A stretch of 64,000 nt of DNA from Vanessa cardui (Eukaryota; Arthropoda; Insecta; Lepidoptera; Nymphalidae): the NCBI RefSeq assembly GCF_905220365.1, contig NC_061124.1, positions 8,248,501-8,312,500 on the forward strand, read 5' to 3'. The translations under genes and the position numbers were made by a program. The notes beneath the pieces were generated by a model. The model was not told where the DNA came from and did no database searches. It saw nothing but the letters and a program-made list of their open reading frames with translations. This document shows positions 27,101-36,135 of this stretch, piece after piece; within the stretch, counting starts at the first letter, position 1, and the number at the start of each line of letters is the position of its first letter.

Positions 27101-30100
27101 TCTGAATACAATTAAATCGTACCTTGTCTTTATAAACACAATGTATGTAGTTCTGAATCAACTACGATATTATAATATCTCACATAATTGCTTCTACAAG
27201 ATGAAATATTCCGAGAGACGAAATATTGCGCTTGCGACATTACACCCTGCCAGCTAAATACATTTAGGAAGCGAGTGTAATATAACTTCAAATGTTTATA
27301 TGCTTACGAGTTTACGTTTAAATATTTTAACGGTTAAAATACGCAATCACTTGTATTCAAAATTAAAAAAAAAATTGTAAAGACAAACATTTATTATTCT
27401 ACAGAATCCATTGTAATGATGACATACAAAACGAAAACAAAGTAAAAACAGTGTTGCTATACGTCAAAGCTCATCTCCAAGCTATTGAACATTTTGTAAA
27501 AATGTTAACACACATCGCACTCACAAAAAACTAATTTAGCACGATGTTATAGTTATATGTTTAGATGTTGTTTGGAAAAAAAATATTTATCCCCTTGTTT
27601 AACATACATTTCTAAATCCAAACAATATTTCGTAACGTATACACGAATAAACGTATGTGATACGTGAACATCGAAGATTGCTATATCTTTATTATATAAA
27701 AAGAGAAATGACATTTTTATTAAAACATATATGTTATATATTATTCAGTACCTACGCTACCTCTGTGAACTGGACTGGATACACCCAGAGGACAAGGGCC
27801 GACAGTTTGTCCTCTCGTACAGTCTCGCAGACGGTACCGTGAAGATTGGTGAAATACCGCGCCGTAATTCAGGAATACGAGAGGGAAAGTTCTTGAAATC
27901 AATGCTTTTACAAACGCCAGAATCGGACCCGAACTTCCCTACTTACTATACACCAGATAGATTTTACATCGGTAAGTTTTACTTTCATAAATTAATTCAA
28001 TTGTTATGTTATAACATTTTTATTTTCACCCGCAAACTTCAGTCTCGTGAACAAGACATTCGTGGACAATGTCGTAATATCGAACACCACCAAATATAAA
28101 TAAAAAACACGGCAAATATCCCGTGTTAAATAACACTAATAATAAAAATCCATTTTATTCAGAGAAACGGTTCAAAATACGTCTATTTTCGTATGGAAAA
28201 TATTATAATTTTAGACATTATCTTTACACGCACTAAATTGGCATCACGTCTTGGCTATAATTTCTTCTTTATACATATCTACATTTCGAAATGATAGTTA
28301 TTACAAATTTAATTTAATTATTTTAATCAATAAATCTTATTTTAATAATAATAGATGAATGCATATTGCTGTTGCGTGTTTCTAGCTTTTTGTCATTTAG
28401 CTTAATACTTCCAAATCAGATATACGTTTATGATATAGGTAGTCGGACGTGCAGAACCACCTGATGGTAAGTGGTCACCACGGACTATAGACTATCGGGC
28501 TTTAAGTAATATTAACCATTTCTTACATTTTCAATGCGCCACCTGCCACATGCATTTATAATTTGATGATAAGGTTAAGTCGTTAATTTGAACTTAGTTA
28601 ATTTACTCATTACTTACGTATGCTACATTATTTTTCAAACAGGTTTCATAAACAATGATACACTCATCGTGCCTCCTAAAATTGTAATTATGTTCAATAT
28701 AAATCTAGTAGGAATCAACAACTTCAGTATACGCGTACATAAGTCAGGTTTTAACAATACGATCACACGTTTTACTAGTTATTTATTCGTCAATTTCATG
28801 ATTCTATTTCGAAATATCCTTTTTTTTAATCGAGTACTACAGGCAATATTTACGAGCTAATCTTAGGAAGTGCCGGAAATAATGTTAATGAATAATAATA
28901 AATAAATAAATTGTTTGTCAGAATAACTAAACTTATATTCATATATAAGAACACGTGTACTTCTCACGTGTGAATCACCTTGAATGTCACCCATATTAAA
29001 TTTTATTTTTAAGTGTTTAGTGATATAAAGTCGATGGTGTAACTTTCACAATAAATAAATAAATTTAGTATTGAACATTGACGTTCTATCACTAATTGTA
29101 GCTTTCAAAAAATAACAGGCGCCGCGAGACGGTTCACCCTCCCATAAGAAGTTAAAAGATATTGCAACATATGATATTAATTTTCTTTTGAAAACTAAGA
29201 TTAAAACTAATTAGATACGTCTTGATCTTTGAATCTGGAAGTATTATCATTTAATAGTTGTGATGCCACTTGATCTTTAAAGATATTTTAAAATTAGGTA
29301 GAGTAGGTACCTATAATATAATTTGGATTTGAAGAGAACATAAAAATGTATTGACTATTTTGAAGAAGGTGTACTTAGAGCGAATCTGGGGGCATGGCAG
29401 TGCCCAAGCCATGTTTCGAGCAAAACAGGCACGGCCGTACCATCTTTTCTCGAAGCGCTTCGCTGCTGTTTCGCCACCCCTATATCTTGGACGTGGTTAA
29501 AGATAGGAGTTTGGGTTTTCGGTGACGAATAGTAGGCATTAGAACAAGCTTAAGTTCGAAATTACATGCCAATTGAATTAATAGTTTAGGATTTAAGCAG
29601 CAGCAAGCAACTTTTAATTTGTGCTCATTGCCAAGTCACTATAATTATTATATAAAGAAAACTATTGATACAATTACTAAATGTTGATTTATAACTACAT
29701 AATAATTTGAATAGGATTGGGCTTCTATGAGATCTCAAAACATTTTACGATGGATAGAATGCATCGAGAGACTTGGCATTTTTTACTTTTAATGTTTTTG
29801 GTGGGATCTTTTGTTTGAGAATAATATAAACGAAATAATAGTAAGTAGTTAATCTCTACTCGATGGCCGACGTTATAAAAGTTAAAAGCAGTAGCGGCGC
29901 AAGATCGAATTTTAATATGGGCAAGATACAGTTTGCGAGGCCCTTGTTTGTTTTCCAGTAGTCTGATCCCAATGGTATGTTGTTCTTTTTCAAATTTCGG
30001 GCGGGAGGCCTTGGCTGTTTGTTACAGTGGCGGCGTAAGATAGAAGAAGAATCTTAATGTGGGCAAGAGTTTGTGAGGCCCTTGTTTTTTAAAAAATTCG

Positions 30101-33100
30101 GGTGGGAGGCCCTTTGCACCCCAAGGCCGTGGGCGTTGGCCCACACTGCCCACGCCTTACGCCGCCACTGATTAAAAATTAGATACTGCTCTATTTTCTA
30201 CCATAAGAACATTATTTGAATATGTTTTTAATGCACATTGCATACATGACATAGATAAGAAATACACAGTTTTTATAAATACACATAATTATGTACTTGT
30301 TTCATTATCAAGACAATGGTTTTAGTTAATAACGGTCATTATTGAAGTTTCTAAGTATAAGTTGAACATAAAAACAAGAATGTAATATTGCATATTCTTA
30401 CTGTACACGGATATGCAACAATATTACAAAGTACAACGTACAAGTACATCAGTGAAATATTTTTACAAAAATAAAGGTATGCTAAGTGCTCATTGGTTGA
30501 AATTCGACTCTACTCGTTTTGAAAAAATTGAGGATACATACATTACATATATGTATGTAATATGTATGTTACATAAGTACATGATGTTTGCATGTTCGAT
30601 TTTTTTTAGTAGTTCTACTTCTGTATTTTTTTATCGATTGAACACAAAACTCTTAATTGTTACCAAACATCGTCGGCTCCTAAACAGAGTCATTAAAATT
30701 AATATATTATCTGGTCATATTATTTTGTCGTTACATGATTTTACGTAAAACGAATTTCTTCCAAGAACTGTTGTGGCTATTTTATTTAAAAAAAAATAAT
30801 CTTCACACGATTTTGCTATTTTACTTTTAAAAGTTTGTATTGAAAAAAAATAGCATGAAAAGCAATAACGTTTAATGCACTATTAATAAATTTCCTAATA
30901 AGGAAATACCACCACCAGTACCAATATGGCGGACATAACTTATTCAATAGAACATCATAAGCTCAAATTAGAAGCAGCGCCAGTTTTCACATTTTTGGGA
31001 TGCAATCCCTGAGGGTTCATCTACTAACCTTCATTGTTCTAGTAGTGTGGAGTTGACATTATTTTTAAATTTATGATTTTAAGAATCCTTTGTCTACCAG
31101 TTCAATATTTGCGGGCTGTTTACTATTATTTTTTGTATTTTAGTATAACTTAAAAACCTTGAAAGTAAAATTATTCTTTTATTTACGCTGCACATGTTTA
31201 AAGTGCTAAACAAAAAAAAAACACTGAATCCTGCTTGAAAGAGGTTGGTACATGCGGTCGGCGTGTTGAAGGGATCCTGGAGTCAGTATCATTTATTTAT
31301 GTATATAACATTACAATTTAACATAGCTATATTTGATTTATTACTACAAGTATTTAAAACGGGATATTTACCATGTTTTTTTAATTTTATTTGGCGGAGA
31401 TCGATATTTGGACATTATCTACGAATGTCTTGTTCACGAGACTTGAACGCGAATGTTTTGACGGAAAACCTACCAGGGGAGAAAAAATACTAAATATTAT
31501 AGAACTCAAATTTTATACATAAAGCCCCTGATCGCCCCTATTTTTTTAAAACTTAGTTCCACTTTAACTGACCAACCAATGAATTTATACGAAAATGTAT
31601 TTTTCATTGATTACTCTTTTTCTCTTGTTATGAATTATTTAGGAATATTTTCTACATGTAATAAAACCTAATCAAATTACTTGAAATCATGCAATTGAAT
31701 CAAAATCAATAAGAGAATTATGTTAAAAAATTGAAATACTGAGATTTTTTTTTATAAGTAAAACCTATTTTTCATATGTCATATGGTTTACTGCTGTCGT
31801 TTTGGTTGCTCTATTGTTTGTCTATTCATTTGATCATATTATATGGTATTGGTATTGTATGATATTATTGTATAGTAACCCGGTTAAACTCATAGTGCAT
31901 TACATTGAGTATTATTATGATATATTCAAACACTTTCGCTTCAACAACAACAACTACAACAACAACAACAGCCTGTAAATTTCCACTTCTGGGCTAAAGG
32001 CCTCCTCTCCCTTTGAGGAGAAGGTTTGGAACATATTCCACCACGCTGTTCCAATGCGGATTGGTAGAATACACATGTAGCAGAATTTCTATGAAATTTG
32101 TCACATGCAGGTTTCCTCACGATGTTTTCCTTCACCGCTGAGCACGAGATGAATTATAAAGACAAATTAAGCACATGAATCAGCGGTGCTTGCCTGTGTT
32201 TGAACCCGCGATCATCGGTTAAGATCTCGACTCTATTATAATATTATATTATTTCGCTTCAATTTATACTAATATTATAAATGTGAAAGTAACTCTGTCT
32301 GTTGCACTTTCACTACCAAACCAATGAATCGAATTTGATATAATTTGTTATGAAACAAAATTGAACTGTAAGGAAGGACATATGCTACTCTTTTGCCTAA
32401 CACATGATAAGGCTCTAAAAGGCGAGTGAAGCCGCGGGCAACTAATTAGTAATAAATTCGTTAGTCGTATTTCAAATGTGATGACACACTACGCGCAGCA
32501 GTTTTCAAACATCGAAAATAACGGTTTTTGAACGAATTAGTACTAAAAACAATTAAAAATATAGTTTTATAAATACTATGTAAATTTGTCTCATTGCTTT
32601 AATATTATGTACCAACGTAGCATATACGCCACGCACACACAAGGGAGTAGAAAACAGCGGACGGGCGCATTAATATACCTACCGTATATTAAGGGAATCG
32701 ATCTTATCCCCTAGACGCGTCAATTGCTGATCACATTAAATGTCTCCATAATTTTCTTTTACTAATAAATTTCTATCTCCAGACATGTCACTGTGTCTTT
32801 GGTGTATCTTATTTTTATTTATAGTTTTTTCTGTGTGCCTGCATATTTTTAATACAAGACAGCATCACCACTTAATTTTCAAGTTTTTCCTTGATTGACA
32901 TAGGGTATTCATATGCAATATATTTGTCTGCATTCTGGATTAACAGCTATTATCAGATCGCGTCTACTATGAATTACCATTTTCAAGTTTTACTCTAGCA
33001 TATTAGAAAAGTCTTTTTGTAAACACCAATTGTTCCATCTTCACCAGTGACCATGTCTTAATCTTTGTATATATATAACTTTGAATTCAGGCGGCATAGT

Positions 33101-36086
33101 TCCGGTCTTCAAGCATCGTTTCAAAATAGTCGGTTGCGACCTCTTCGTGTACCGCTACATGAGTGCAAATCCGGACAAGTTTCCGCAAGAAGTCATTGAT
33201 AACATACGCAACTACCACATGAGGGAGGGCAATTTGAAGGATGAGCTCGAGGTAAGATGTTTGAAGAAATAGTAATTGGATTGGATCAATGACTCGAACA
33301 CATAAAGTACTTACCAAAGATTGCGAATAAAAACCCAGGCATTCATTTGTTATAATTAAATCGGTGATCGGTGGGGAGGAAAAATCGTAAAAGAAAACCT
33401 GCATGTACCTATTGATGATATTCTGTTTAATGTGTATCAAATAACCCGCAATGTAGCAACATGATGGATGTAGCTCCAAGCCTTCTAATGGGAAATTTTA
33501 AGAATACTTTTTAATATTATACTAACTTCACTCTGGAAATTGTTTCGACTAAAATATATTTTATAATTATTAAAACAAAACTCCAAAAATTCGACTTAAG
33601 TTACTTTATTTTGCGCTAAAAATAAATGTCGAAGAACATTATAGGCCTCATTTAATATATATTTAAACATTAACACGATCAGGAGGCAGTTCGTGAAGAA
33701 CAAGCAGCAGACACAAGAGCACGCTTGGCGAAGATTGGACAGGCGGCTGTGGCCGAGCCGAGCGCTATGGAGCGCTGCCTCGCCGCACTCGACGTGGTCG
33801 AAGGCAGCGCCTCACCACCCCGCCCTCCGACACCACCCATGACGACGGACCGCATCTCCTACGACGACTCCTTGCGCATGATGAGACTGAGGTAATTTCA
33901 CATAGTACTCTACGTCACCTCTTCCGAGCTGATACCACCAAATCATAAGAAATACTATTTTTTGTTACTCCTGTGTTTCTCTTTGAAAAATGGGTCAGGT
34001 ATTTACAGACGCAACATACTTACATATGTACGTTTTGCGTGCAAATATCTAAGTATAACGGTGGCATCAATTACGCGACAAATTCCCAACTTAAATGAAA
34101 AATTATTACGGTTATATTTTTTACTGAAAACAAAAATATAAATGAGATTAATTCAAAAATAAAATTGTCTTAAATGTTAATGATTATATACATAGTTTCT
34201 ATAGCAAATTATCGAAATGTTTATTTTAATATTTTTCCACAGTAAACCACCATGCGAGAACGTAGTGCCGTTGAAGGGCATTCTGAAATCGAGTGCCGCT
34301 CGTGATGATCATCAGAAAATGGTGTGCTTCAGTGGACCGGCTCCCGAAGAGCGGCAAGAGCCCGCCAAGCAGATAACCTACCCGCCTGGTCAACAACCAC
34401 ATTATAATGATGACGAGGATTTCTGCGAGAAATATAAGGATGCGGTATGTTCAATCTAGACCGTAAAATTGTAAAGATATCAATAAGTAAAATACTTTAA
34501 TTTGTAATAATAATATATATTTTTTATTGCCTTTACCATAAAAACATTATGCTTACCTACTTCTTAAAAGCCAAAAAGAAACCACCTATACACTATATGC
34601 CTTTTAATTTTCTGCTGCTACAAAAAACGAGGCGCCGTTAGAGAGATAATCAAAAATCAAAAAAAAACTTTATTCAAGTGAAGCTACCACCGGTTCAGAA
34701 AGTAGATTCTACCGAGAAGAACCGGCAAGAAACTCAGTTTACTCTTTTTCAACATTAAAAAAAAATACAATCATTTTAGTTAATACAATTATTAAAATTA
34801 ACATATCTTGCCTGGAAGTCAACAGGTATTAATTCCACGCCTTTTTATCATCTACAAAATCTTGTATCGAATAATACGCCTTTTTTTACCAATGTATTAA
34901 TAAAATAATAATCGAATCTACTTTTCCTCAATTTTTTAAATTCTCAGGACTGTAGAATACCGATTAAATATTCATAAGAATAATGTTTTTTATCAAATAA
35001 TTAGAATGCAGACGAACGTGCAGAGCGTCGTGCTAAAGATATCTGCCCGTACGAAATTATACCGAGTGAGCGACTCCAAAACGCGACCGACGAAGAAGTT
35101 GTGGTTAAACCTAAATTACCGGGATACCTCGGCTCTTACGGCGTGGATTGTAAGGAGGTGAATATTGTGTGCTTTCCAAATATCTTCGAACGTAGTCATT
35201 ATGTATATCTCATTTAAAATACTCATAACTTAAATGTAACTTTGCATGAAACCAGTAAGCAGTCAAGGAATTATATTTATAGATAATATATAACACCATC
35301 GCTTGTTTAATGGCTAATTTTTGCGAACGCTTAAATTGTTTTTAGTATTTCGGATTTTATATCTAGCATTTCTCAGCAGTATTTAGTACAATCAACAACA
35401 ACGACAACAACAGCCTGTAAATTCCCACTGCTGGGCTAAAGGTCTCCTCTCCATTAGAGGAGAAGGTTTGGAACATATTCCACCACGCTCTTCCAATGCG
35501 GGTTGGTGTAATACACATGTGGCAGAATTTCTATGAAATTTGTCACATGCAGGTTTCCTCACGATGTTTTCCTTCACCGCTGAGTACAAGACGAATTATA
35601 AAGACAAATTAAGCACATGAATCAGCGGTGCTTGCCTGGGTTTGAACCCGCAATCATCGGTTAAGATGCACGCGTTCTAACCACTGCGCCATCTCGACTC
35701 ATACACATTTAGTACAATCCCGTTCTTCGAAAAGCACGTAAAACTGGCAATACAGTGCCTGACCTAATTCTTCCGTATAGTGTTGAGGGAATAGATATAT
35801 TACATAAAATATCAATTTAATTCTCTTTTAGATACCTGACTATATGCGTTTACAACCGGATGCCTACGATAAGGTTAAGAATCTACGCCGTGAGGTGCCG
35901 TTGATCTCGCCCGCAGCAGCGCGCGCTGCAGCTTACCCGCAAAAACCGATGCCTCCACTGGAGGCCTGCACGGCTCCTCCGCCCGACCAACCCTGCATGG
36001 CGAGGCCCGAAGAAGACGTTTCCTTTGCTTGCCCTCACGAGGAGCCAGGTCTGCCGTGCTGCGATCCTGACAAACGCGTCCAGTAA
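9007..36086 (+). CDS. EFHC1: EFHC1/RIB72-like axonemal DM10-domain protein, 12 exons, 5' end not found
   Basis: Twelve exons join in frame to 1890 nt (629 residues plus stop): 9007-9170, 19075-19171, 20533-20620, 22283-22433, 24741-24810, 26559-26675, 27749-27971, 33091-33251, 33683-33891, 34243-34444, 35005-35157, 35832-36086. All junctions are GT..AG and phases agree. The first visible exon begins EWLESQGIE, the typical segment just after DM10 domain 1. DM10 domain 2 spans about residues 45-165 (FLEYEGKLLTFNVAWDNR, DDTIAVK, GKDPFPLLLKKRKLPK, FDCDNFTRKYY). DM10 domain 3 spans about 228-335 (GTVKIGEIPRRNSGI, KHRFKIVGCDLF). EFHC proteins and algal RIB72 are inner-lumen proteins of ciliary doublet microtubules (family knowledge). 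The last ~270 residues are Pro/Cys-rich with no EF-hand loop visible. A polyadenylation signal is at 36130. In a moth or butterfly, expression in sperm or chordotonal cilia is expected, by inference. Confidence 0.9.
10162..10180. repeat. (TG)n microsatellite
   Basis: 19 bases of uninterrupted alternating T and G inside the EFHC intron. Confidence 0.9.
11643..11830. mobile_element. Partial MITE related to 44384-44807
   Basis: It shares the internal sequence (GATTTACATGCACTTGCTTT, GCGAGAATCTATAG) and one terminal arm (CCGATGCTACATCTA then GTCGTACT) with the complete element at 44384-44807. The other arm is missing. Confidence 0.75.
12574..12870 (+). mobile_element. 3' end of a non-LTR-type interspersed repeat
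   Basis: It aligns with 34650-34885 through ACCACCGGTTCGGAAAGTAG, CGAGAAGAACCGGCAAGAAA and TCTTGTATCG. The two are dispersed copies in different introns of the same gene. Family name not assigned. Confidence 0.75.
14061..14360 (-). mobile_element. tRNA-derived SINE, family 1
   Basis: On the minus strand it has a tRNA-like head with an A-box region (AGTGGTTAGAACGCG) and B box (GGTTCAAACCC), an unrelated body, and a tail ending CAGGCTGTTATT. A 12-bp target duplication with one mismatch flanks it (14048-14059 and 14361-14372). It is one of about ten copies in this window. Confidence 0.88.
14764..14810. repeat. Perfect inverted repeat, 18-bp arms
   Basis: Arms 14764-14781 and 14793-14810 (ATAACATACCTTAACAAA and its complement) surround an 11-base spacer. 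It is probably a MITE remnant. Confidence 0.85.
14843..15100 (-). mobile_element. tRNA-derived SINE, family 2
   Basis: Read on the minus strand it starts CGACCTCCGTGGTCGAGTAG (A box), followed by a B box GGTTCGATTCC and a lepidopteran-type body. The duplicated GTGTACACC pieces disrupt a cloverleaf, so it is not a functional tRNA. Confidence 0.8.
15111..15145. repeat. Perfect inverted repeat, 14-bp arms
   Basis: AATTACAAGAAATA at 15111-15124 is complementary to 15132-15145 with a 7-base spacer, next to the family 2 SINE head. Confidence 0.75.
15525..15705 (+). mobile_element. Interspersed repeat fragment (gacttcgctcgc type)
   Basis: It begins with a motif of the type CCGCGACTTCGCTCGC and contains TTATCTGCCAGTGAA and ACGACAGACCGACAGAC, also found inverted near 12480-12560. 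It is typical of repeated lepidopteran element ends. Confidence 0.6.
16533..16711 (+). mobile_element. Interspersed repeat, 'gtgaaagtaactctg' family
   Basis: It shares GTGAAAGTAACTCTG, TGAAATTTGGTATGAAGCAA and the final GAGCGAA...GCGACTACTAGT with copies at 18597-18765, 23940-24430 (interrupted), 32275-32440 and 37470-37675. Confidence 0.75.
17427..17697 (-). mobile_element. tRNA-derived SINE, family 1 (diverged)
   Basis: Same layout as 14061-14360 but with more substitutions (for example CAGCCTCTTAATTTCCCACG at the tail), so it is an older copy. Confidence 0.85.
18170..18450 (+). mobile_element. 5'-truncated LINE 3' end
   Basis: A GC-rich island in AT-rich intron ending GGACGGGTACGGGCTGATGATGATAT. 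The GTCCAGCAGTGGACG...CTGATGATGA ending is the 3' tail typical of lepidopteran non-LTR retrotransposons. The overlapping ORFs are not genes. Confidence 0.7.
18590..18920 (-). mobile_element. Composite repeat, copy 1
   Basis: It joins the inverted 'gtgaaagtaactctg' repeat to a second segment with CACTTAAAGTGTTAAAATCA and GGATATGAACCTGCAATACT. The same composite recurs at 37465-37830, so it moved as one unit. Confidence 0.75.
19075..19171 (+). CDS. EFHC1: EFHC-like exon b (start of DM10-2)
   Basis: Acceptor TTTGTTTATAG, donor AAG/GTAACT. It encodes FNVAWDNRDAEYGE and FYFLQDDTIAVK, the hallmark DM10 beta-strand with DDT. The first base completes the split Thr codon. Confidence 0.95.
19636..19918 (+). 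mobile_element. tRNA-derived SINE, family 1
   Basis: Plus-strand copy: B box GGGTTCAAACCCAGG near 19660, body, and tail CAGGCTGCTGTTGTTG. It lies in the EFHC intron between exons b and c. The ORFs across it are SINE sequence. Confidence 0.85.
20533..20620 (+). CDS. EFHC1: EFHC-like exon c (DM10-2)
   Basis: Acceptor ATTTTCACAG, donor GTAAGT. It encodes EIHDGRGGKDPFPLLLKKRK, strongly like the vertebrate EFHC1/2 segment with the DPFPLL core. It ends one base into a codon. Confidence 0.95.
20621..22282. other. EFHC intron without recognised elements
   Basis: AT-rich. I see no exon, tRNA or familiar repeat on either strand. Confidence 0.5.
22283..22433 (+). CDS. EFHC1: EFHC-like exon d (end of DM10-2)
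   Basis: Acceptor TGTTTATTCAG, donor CAG/GTTAGT. It encodes a Glu-rich stretch, then FYSPRDLIVGETVFVLGR and FLIFDCDNFTRKYY, the conserved closing strand of a DM10 domain (the DCD-FT motif). Confidence 0.95.
23940..24430 (+). mobile_element. 'gtgaaagtaactctg' repeat interrupted by a nested SINE-like element
   Basis: The left part (23955-24065) and right part (24361-24430) are the two halves of one repeat copy; 24071-24358 is inserted between them. This fixes the order of insertion: the inner element is younger. Confidence 0.75.
24071..24358 (+). mobile_element. Short interspersed element of the 'ggctttgtgcaagcccgtc' type
   Basis: It contains GGGCTTTGTGCAAGCCCGTC, TACCACCCACTCATCAG and GTGACCACTTACCATCAGGT and ends in an A run. 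It resembles the SINEs abundant in nymphalid genomes. Degraded relatives lie at 28441-28560, 41088-41340, 42455-42660 and 60370-60455. Confidence 0.8.
24741..24810 (+). CDS. EFHC1: EFHC-like exon e
   Basis: Acceptor GTTACTGTTCAG, donor AAG/GTGAGT. It encodes TMLNIEQPPRIEVHHE and KKEFPK, the linker after DM10-2; vertebrate proteins have a similar Pro-rich linker ending in FPP. Confidence 0.92.
24911..25210 (+). mobile_element. tRNA-derived SINE, family 1
   Basis: Plus-strand copy with A-box region CACGTGGTTACAACGCGTG, B box GGGTTCAAACCCAGG and tail ending CCGGCTGTTGTTGG. It lies 100 bases after the exon e donor. Confidence 0.87.
25698..26001. mobile_element. MITE with ~30-bp terminal inverted repeats, copy 1
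   Basis: The ends are CAATGATATTCTAATAAACA followed by GATATGTTAT, and its near-complement at the right (CATATCTGTTTACTAGAACA). An inverted copy lies at 59308-59623, with the shared interior CTAGTCTTCACTTTTTGCGC and TACAAGTAAAAAGGATA. Confidence 0.8.
26559..26675 (+). CDS. EFHC1: EFHC-like exon f (linker to DM10-3)
   Basis: Acceptor TTTCTTTTTACAG, donor AAG/GTAAGC. It encodes SIPPHIGIGTPEDTLQSCYG then LTPKAPHKDVIKYNLNANK, the linker with the IGIGTPEDTL-type element typical of EFHC proteins. 39 codons, phase 0 at both ends. Confidence 0.95.
26676..27748. other. EFHC intron without recognised elements
   Basis: AT-rich. 27045-27257 is open for 70 codons but overlaps no domain or splice signals. 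Nothing else was seen. Confidence 0.45.
27749..27971 (+). CDS. EFHC1: EFHC-like exon g (DM10-3)
   Basis: Acceptor ATATTATTCAG, donor GTAAGT. It encodes YLRYLCELDWIHPED, RQFVLSYSLADGTVKIGE, RRNSGIREGKFLKSM and TPDRFYIG. The usual DDT of the domain reads DGT here. This is the third DM10 repeat by position. Confidence 0.95.
28441..28560 (-). mobile_element. Degraded 'ggctttgtgcaagcccgtc' type element
   Basis: The segment CCACCTGATGGTAAGTGGTC is the complement of the 3' part of 24071-24358; the rest is eroded. Confidence 0.6.
29370..29640 (+). mobile_element. Probable LINE-derived repeat
   Basis: A GC-rich island with GGGGGCATGGCAGTGCCCAA, AGGCACGGCCGTACCATC and ATAGTTTAGGATTT. This combination resembles a repeated non-LTR 3' region of butterflies. 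Identity is from memory of style, not a match. Confidence 0.5.
29890..30170. mobile_element. Two abutting MITEs with CAGTGGCGGCG termini
   Basis: A complete small element at 30026-30170 starts CAGTGGCGGCGTAAG and ends with its exact complement. A related piece (CAGTAGCGGCGCAAG at 29890, then GTGAGGCCC/GCGAGGCCC-type interior) precedes it directly and lacks its own right end. Confidence 0.75.
31945..32251 (-). mobile_element. tRNA-derived SINE, family 1, with target-site duplication
   Basis: An 11-bp exact duplication TTTCGCTTCAA (31934-31944 and 32252-32262) brackets it. The tRNA head is shortened: the A-box region after GGTTAAGAT is missing. The CAACAACAACAACAG-type tail is on the left. Confidence 0.9.
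32275..32440 (+). mobile_element. 'gtgaaagtaactctg' repeat
   Basis: It starts GTGAAAGTAACTCTGTCTGT and ends GAAGCCGCGGGCAACTAAT; same family as 16533-16711. It lies directly beside the SINE at 31945-32251. Confidence 0.75.
33091..33251 (+). CDS. EFHC1: EFHC-like exon h (end of DM10-3)
   Basis: Acceptor TTTGAATTCAG, donor GAG/GTAAGA. It encodes VPVFKHRFKIVGCDLFVYRY then ANPDKFPQEVIDNIRNYH, matching the EFHC segment where the DM10-3 closing strand leads into a helix with a PDKFP-type turn. Confidence 0.95.
33683..33891 (+). CDS. EFHC1: EFHC-like exon i (C-terminal tail)
   Basis: Acceptor ending GATCAG, donor GAG/GTAATT. It is GC-rich compared with the flanks. It encodes a short acidic/Ala-rich helix-like segment (EEQAADTRARLAKIGQAA), then a Pro/Thr-rich run (SPPRPPTPPMTT). 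No EF-hand calcium loop is seen where vertebrate EFHC1 has one. Confidence 0.88.
34243..34444 (+). CDS. EFHC1: EFHC-like exon j (C-terminal tail)
   Basis: Acceptor TTTTTCCACAG, donor GCG/GTATGT. It encodes KPPCENVVPLKGILKSSAA, then a Pro/Gln-rich stretch ending DDEDFCEKYKDA. It is a low-complexity tail without a recognised domain. Confidence 0.88.
34650..34885 (+). mobile_element. 3' end of a non-LTR-type repeat, second copy
   Basis: Partner of 12574-12870. It lacks about 40 bases after TTTATTCAAGT that the first copy has, otherwise collinear. Confidence 0.75.
35005..35157 (+). CDS. EFHC1: EFHC-like exon k (C-terminal tail)
   Basis: Acceptor ATCAAATAATTAG, donor GAG/GTGAAT (both relatively weak). 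It encodes 51 codons including DICPYEIIPSERL and LPGYLGSYGVDCKE. Short Pro-Gly-Tyr pieces like this are often seen in ciliary microtubule inner proteins, but no named motif is claimed. Confidence 0.85.
35394..35706 (-). mobile_element. tRNA-derived SINE, family 1, with target-site duplication
   Basis: A 13-bp exact duplication ATTTAGTACAATC (35381-35393 and 35707-35719) shows LINE-type retroposition. It has a complete head, body and (CAA)n-like tail. It sits 125 bases before the last EFHC exon. Confidence 0.92.
35832..36086 (+). CDS. EFHC1: EFHC-like terminal exon
   Basis: Acceptor AATTCTCTTTTAG. It encodes IPDYMRLQPDAYDKVKNLRR, an Ala-rich piece, then a Pro/Cys-rich end containing FACPHEEPGLPCCDPDKRVQ and a TAA stop. 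The coding GC content is well above the flanks, supporting a real exon. Confidence 0.9.
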   Translation: MPDYMRLQPDAYDKVKNLRREVPLISPAAARAAAYPQKPMPPLEACTAPPPDQPCMARPEEDVSFACPHEEPGLPCCDPDKRVQ

Positions 36087-36129
36087 TATGACTGATTTTT
36101 TTTTTTTAGAAATACTTTTTTATTTGGTG

Positions 36130-36135
36130 AATAAA
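36130..36135 (+). terminator. Polyadenylation signal of the EFHC-like gene
   Basis: AATAAA lies 44 bases after the stop codon, followed by a second AATAA-rich stretch; it is the first canonical hexamer in the 3' region. Confidence 0.7.

Noticed and set aside
31920..31980. CAA-rich repeated stretches (also 35394 and 47681) as a CRISPR-like or coding repeat
   Set aside because: They are the low-complexity tails of SINE copies; no regularly spaced repeat array exists in the window.
33087..33479. 130-codon minus-strand ORF
   Set aside because: It is the complement of EFHC exon h and adjacent intron, and has no features of its own.
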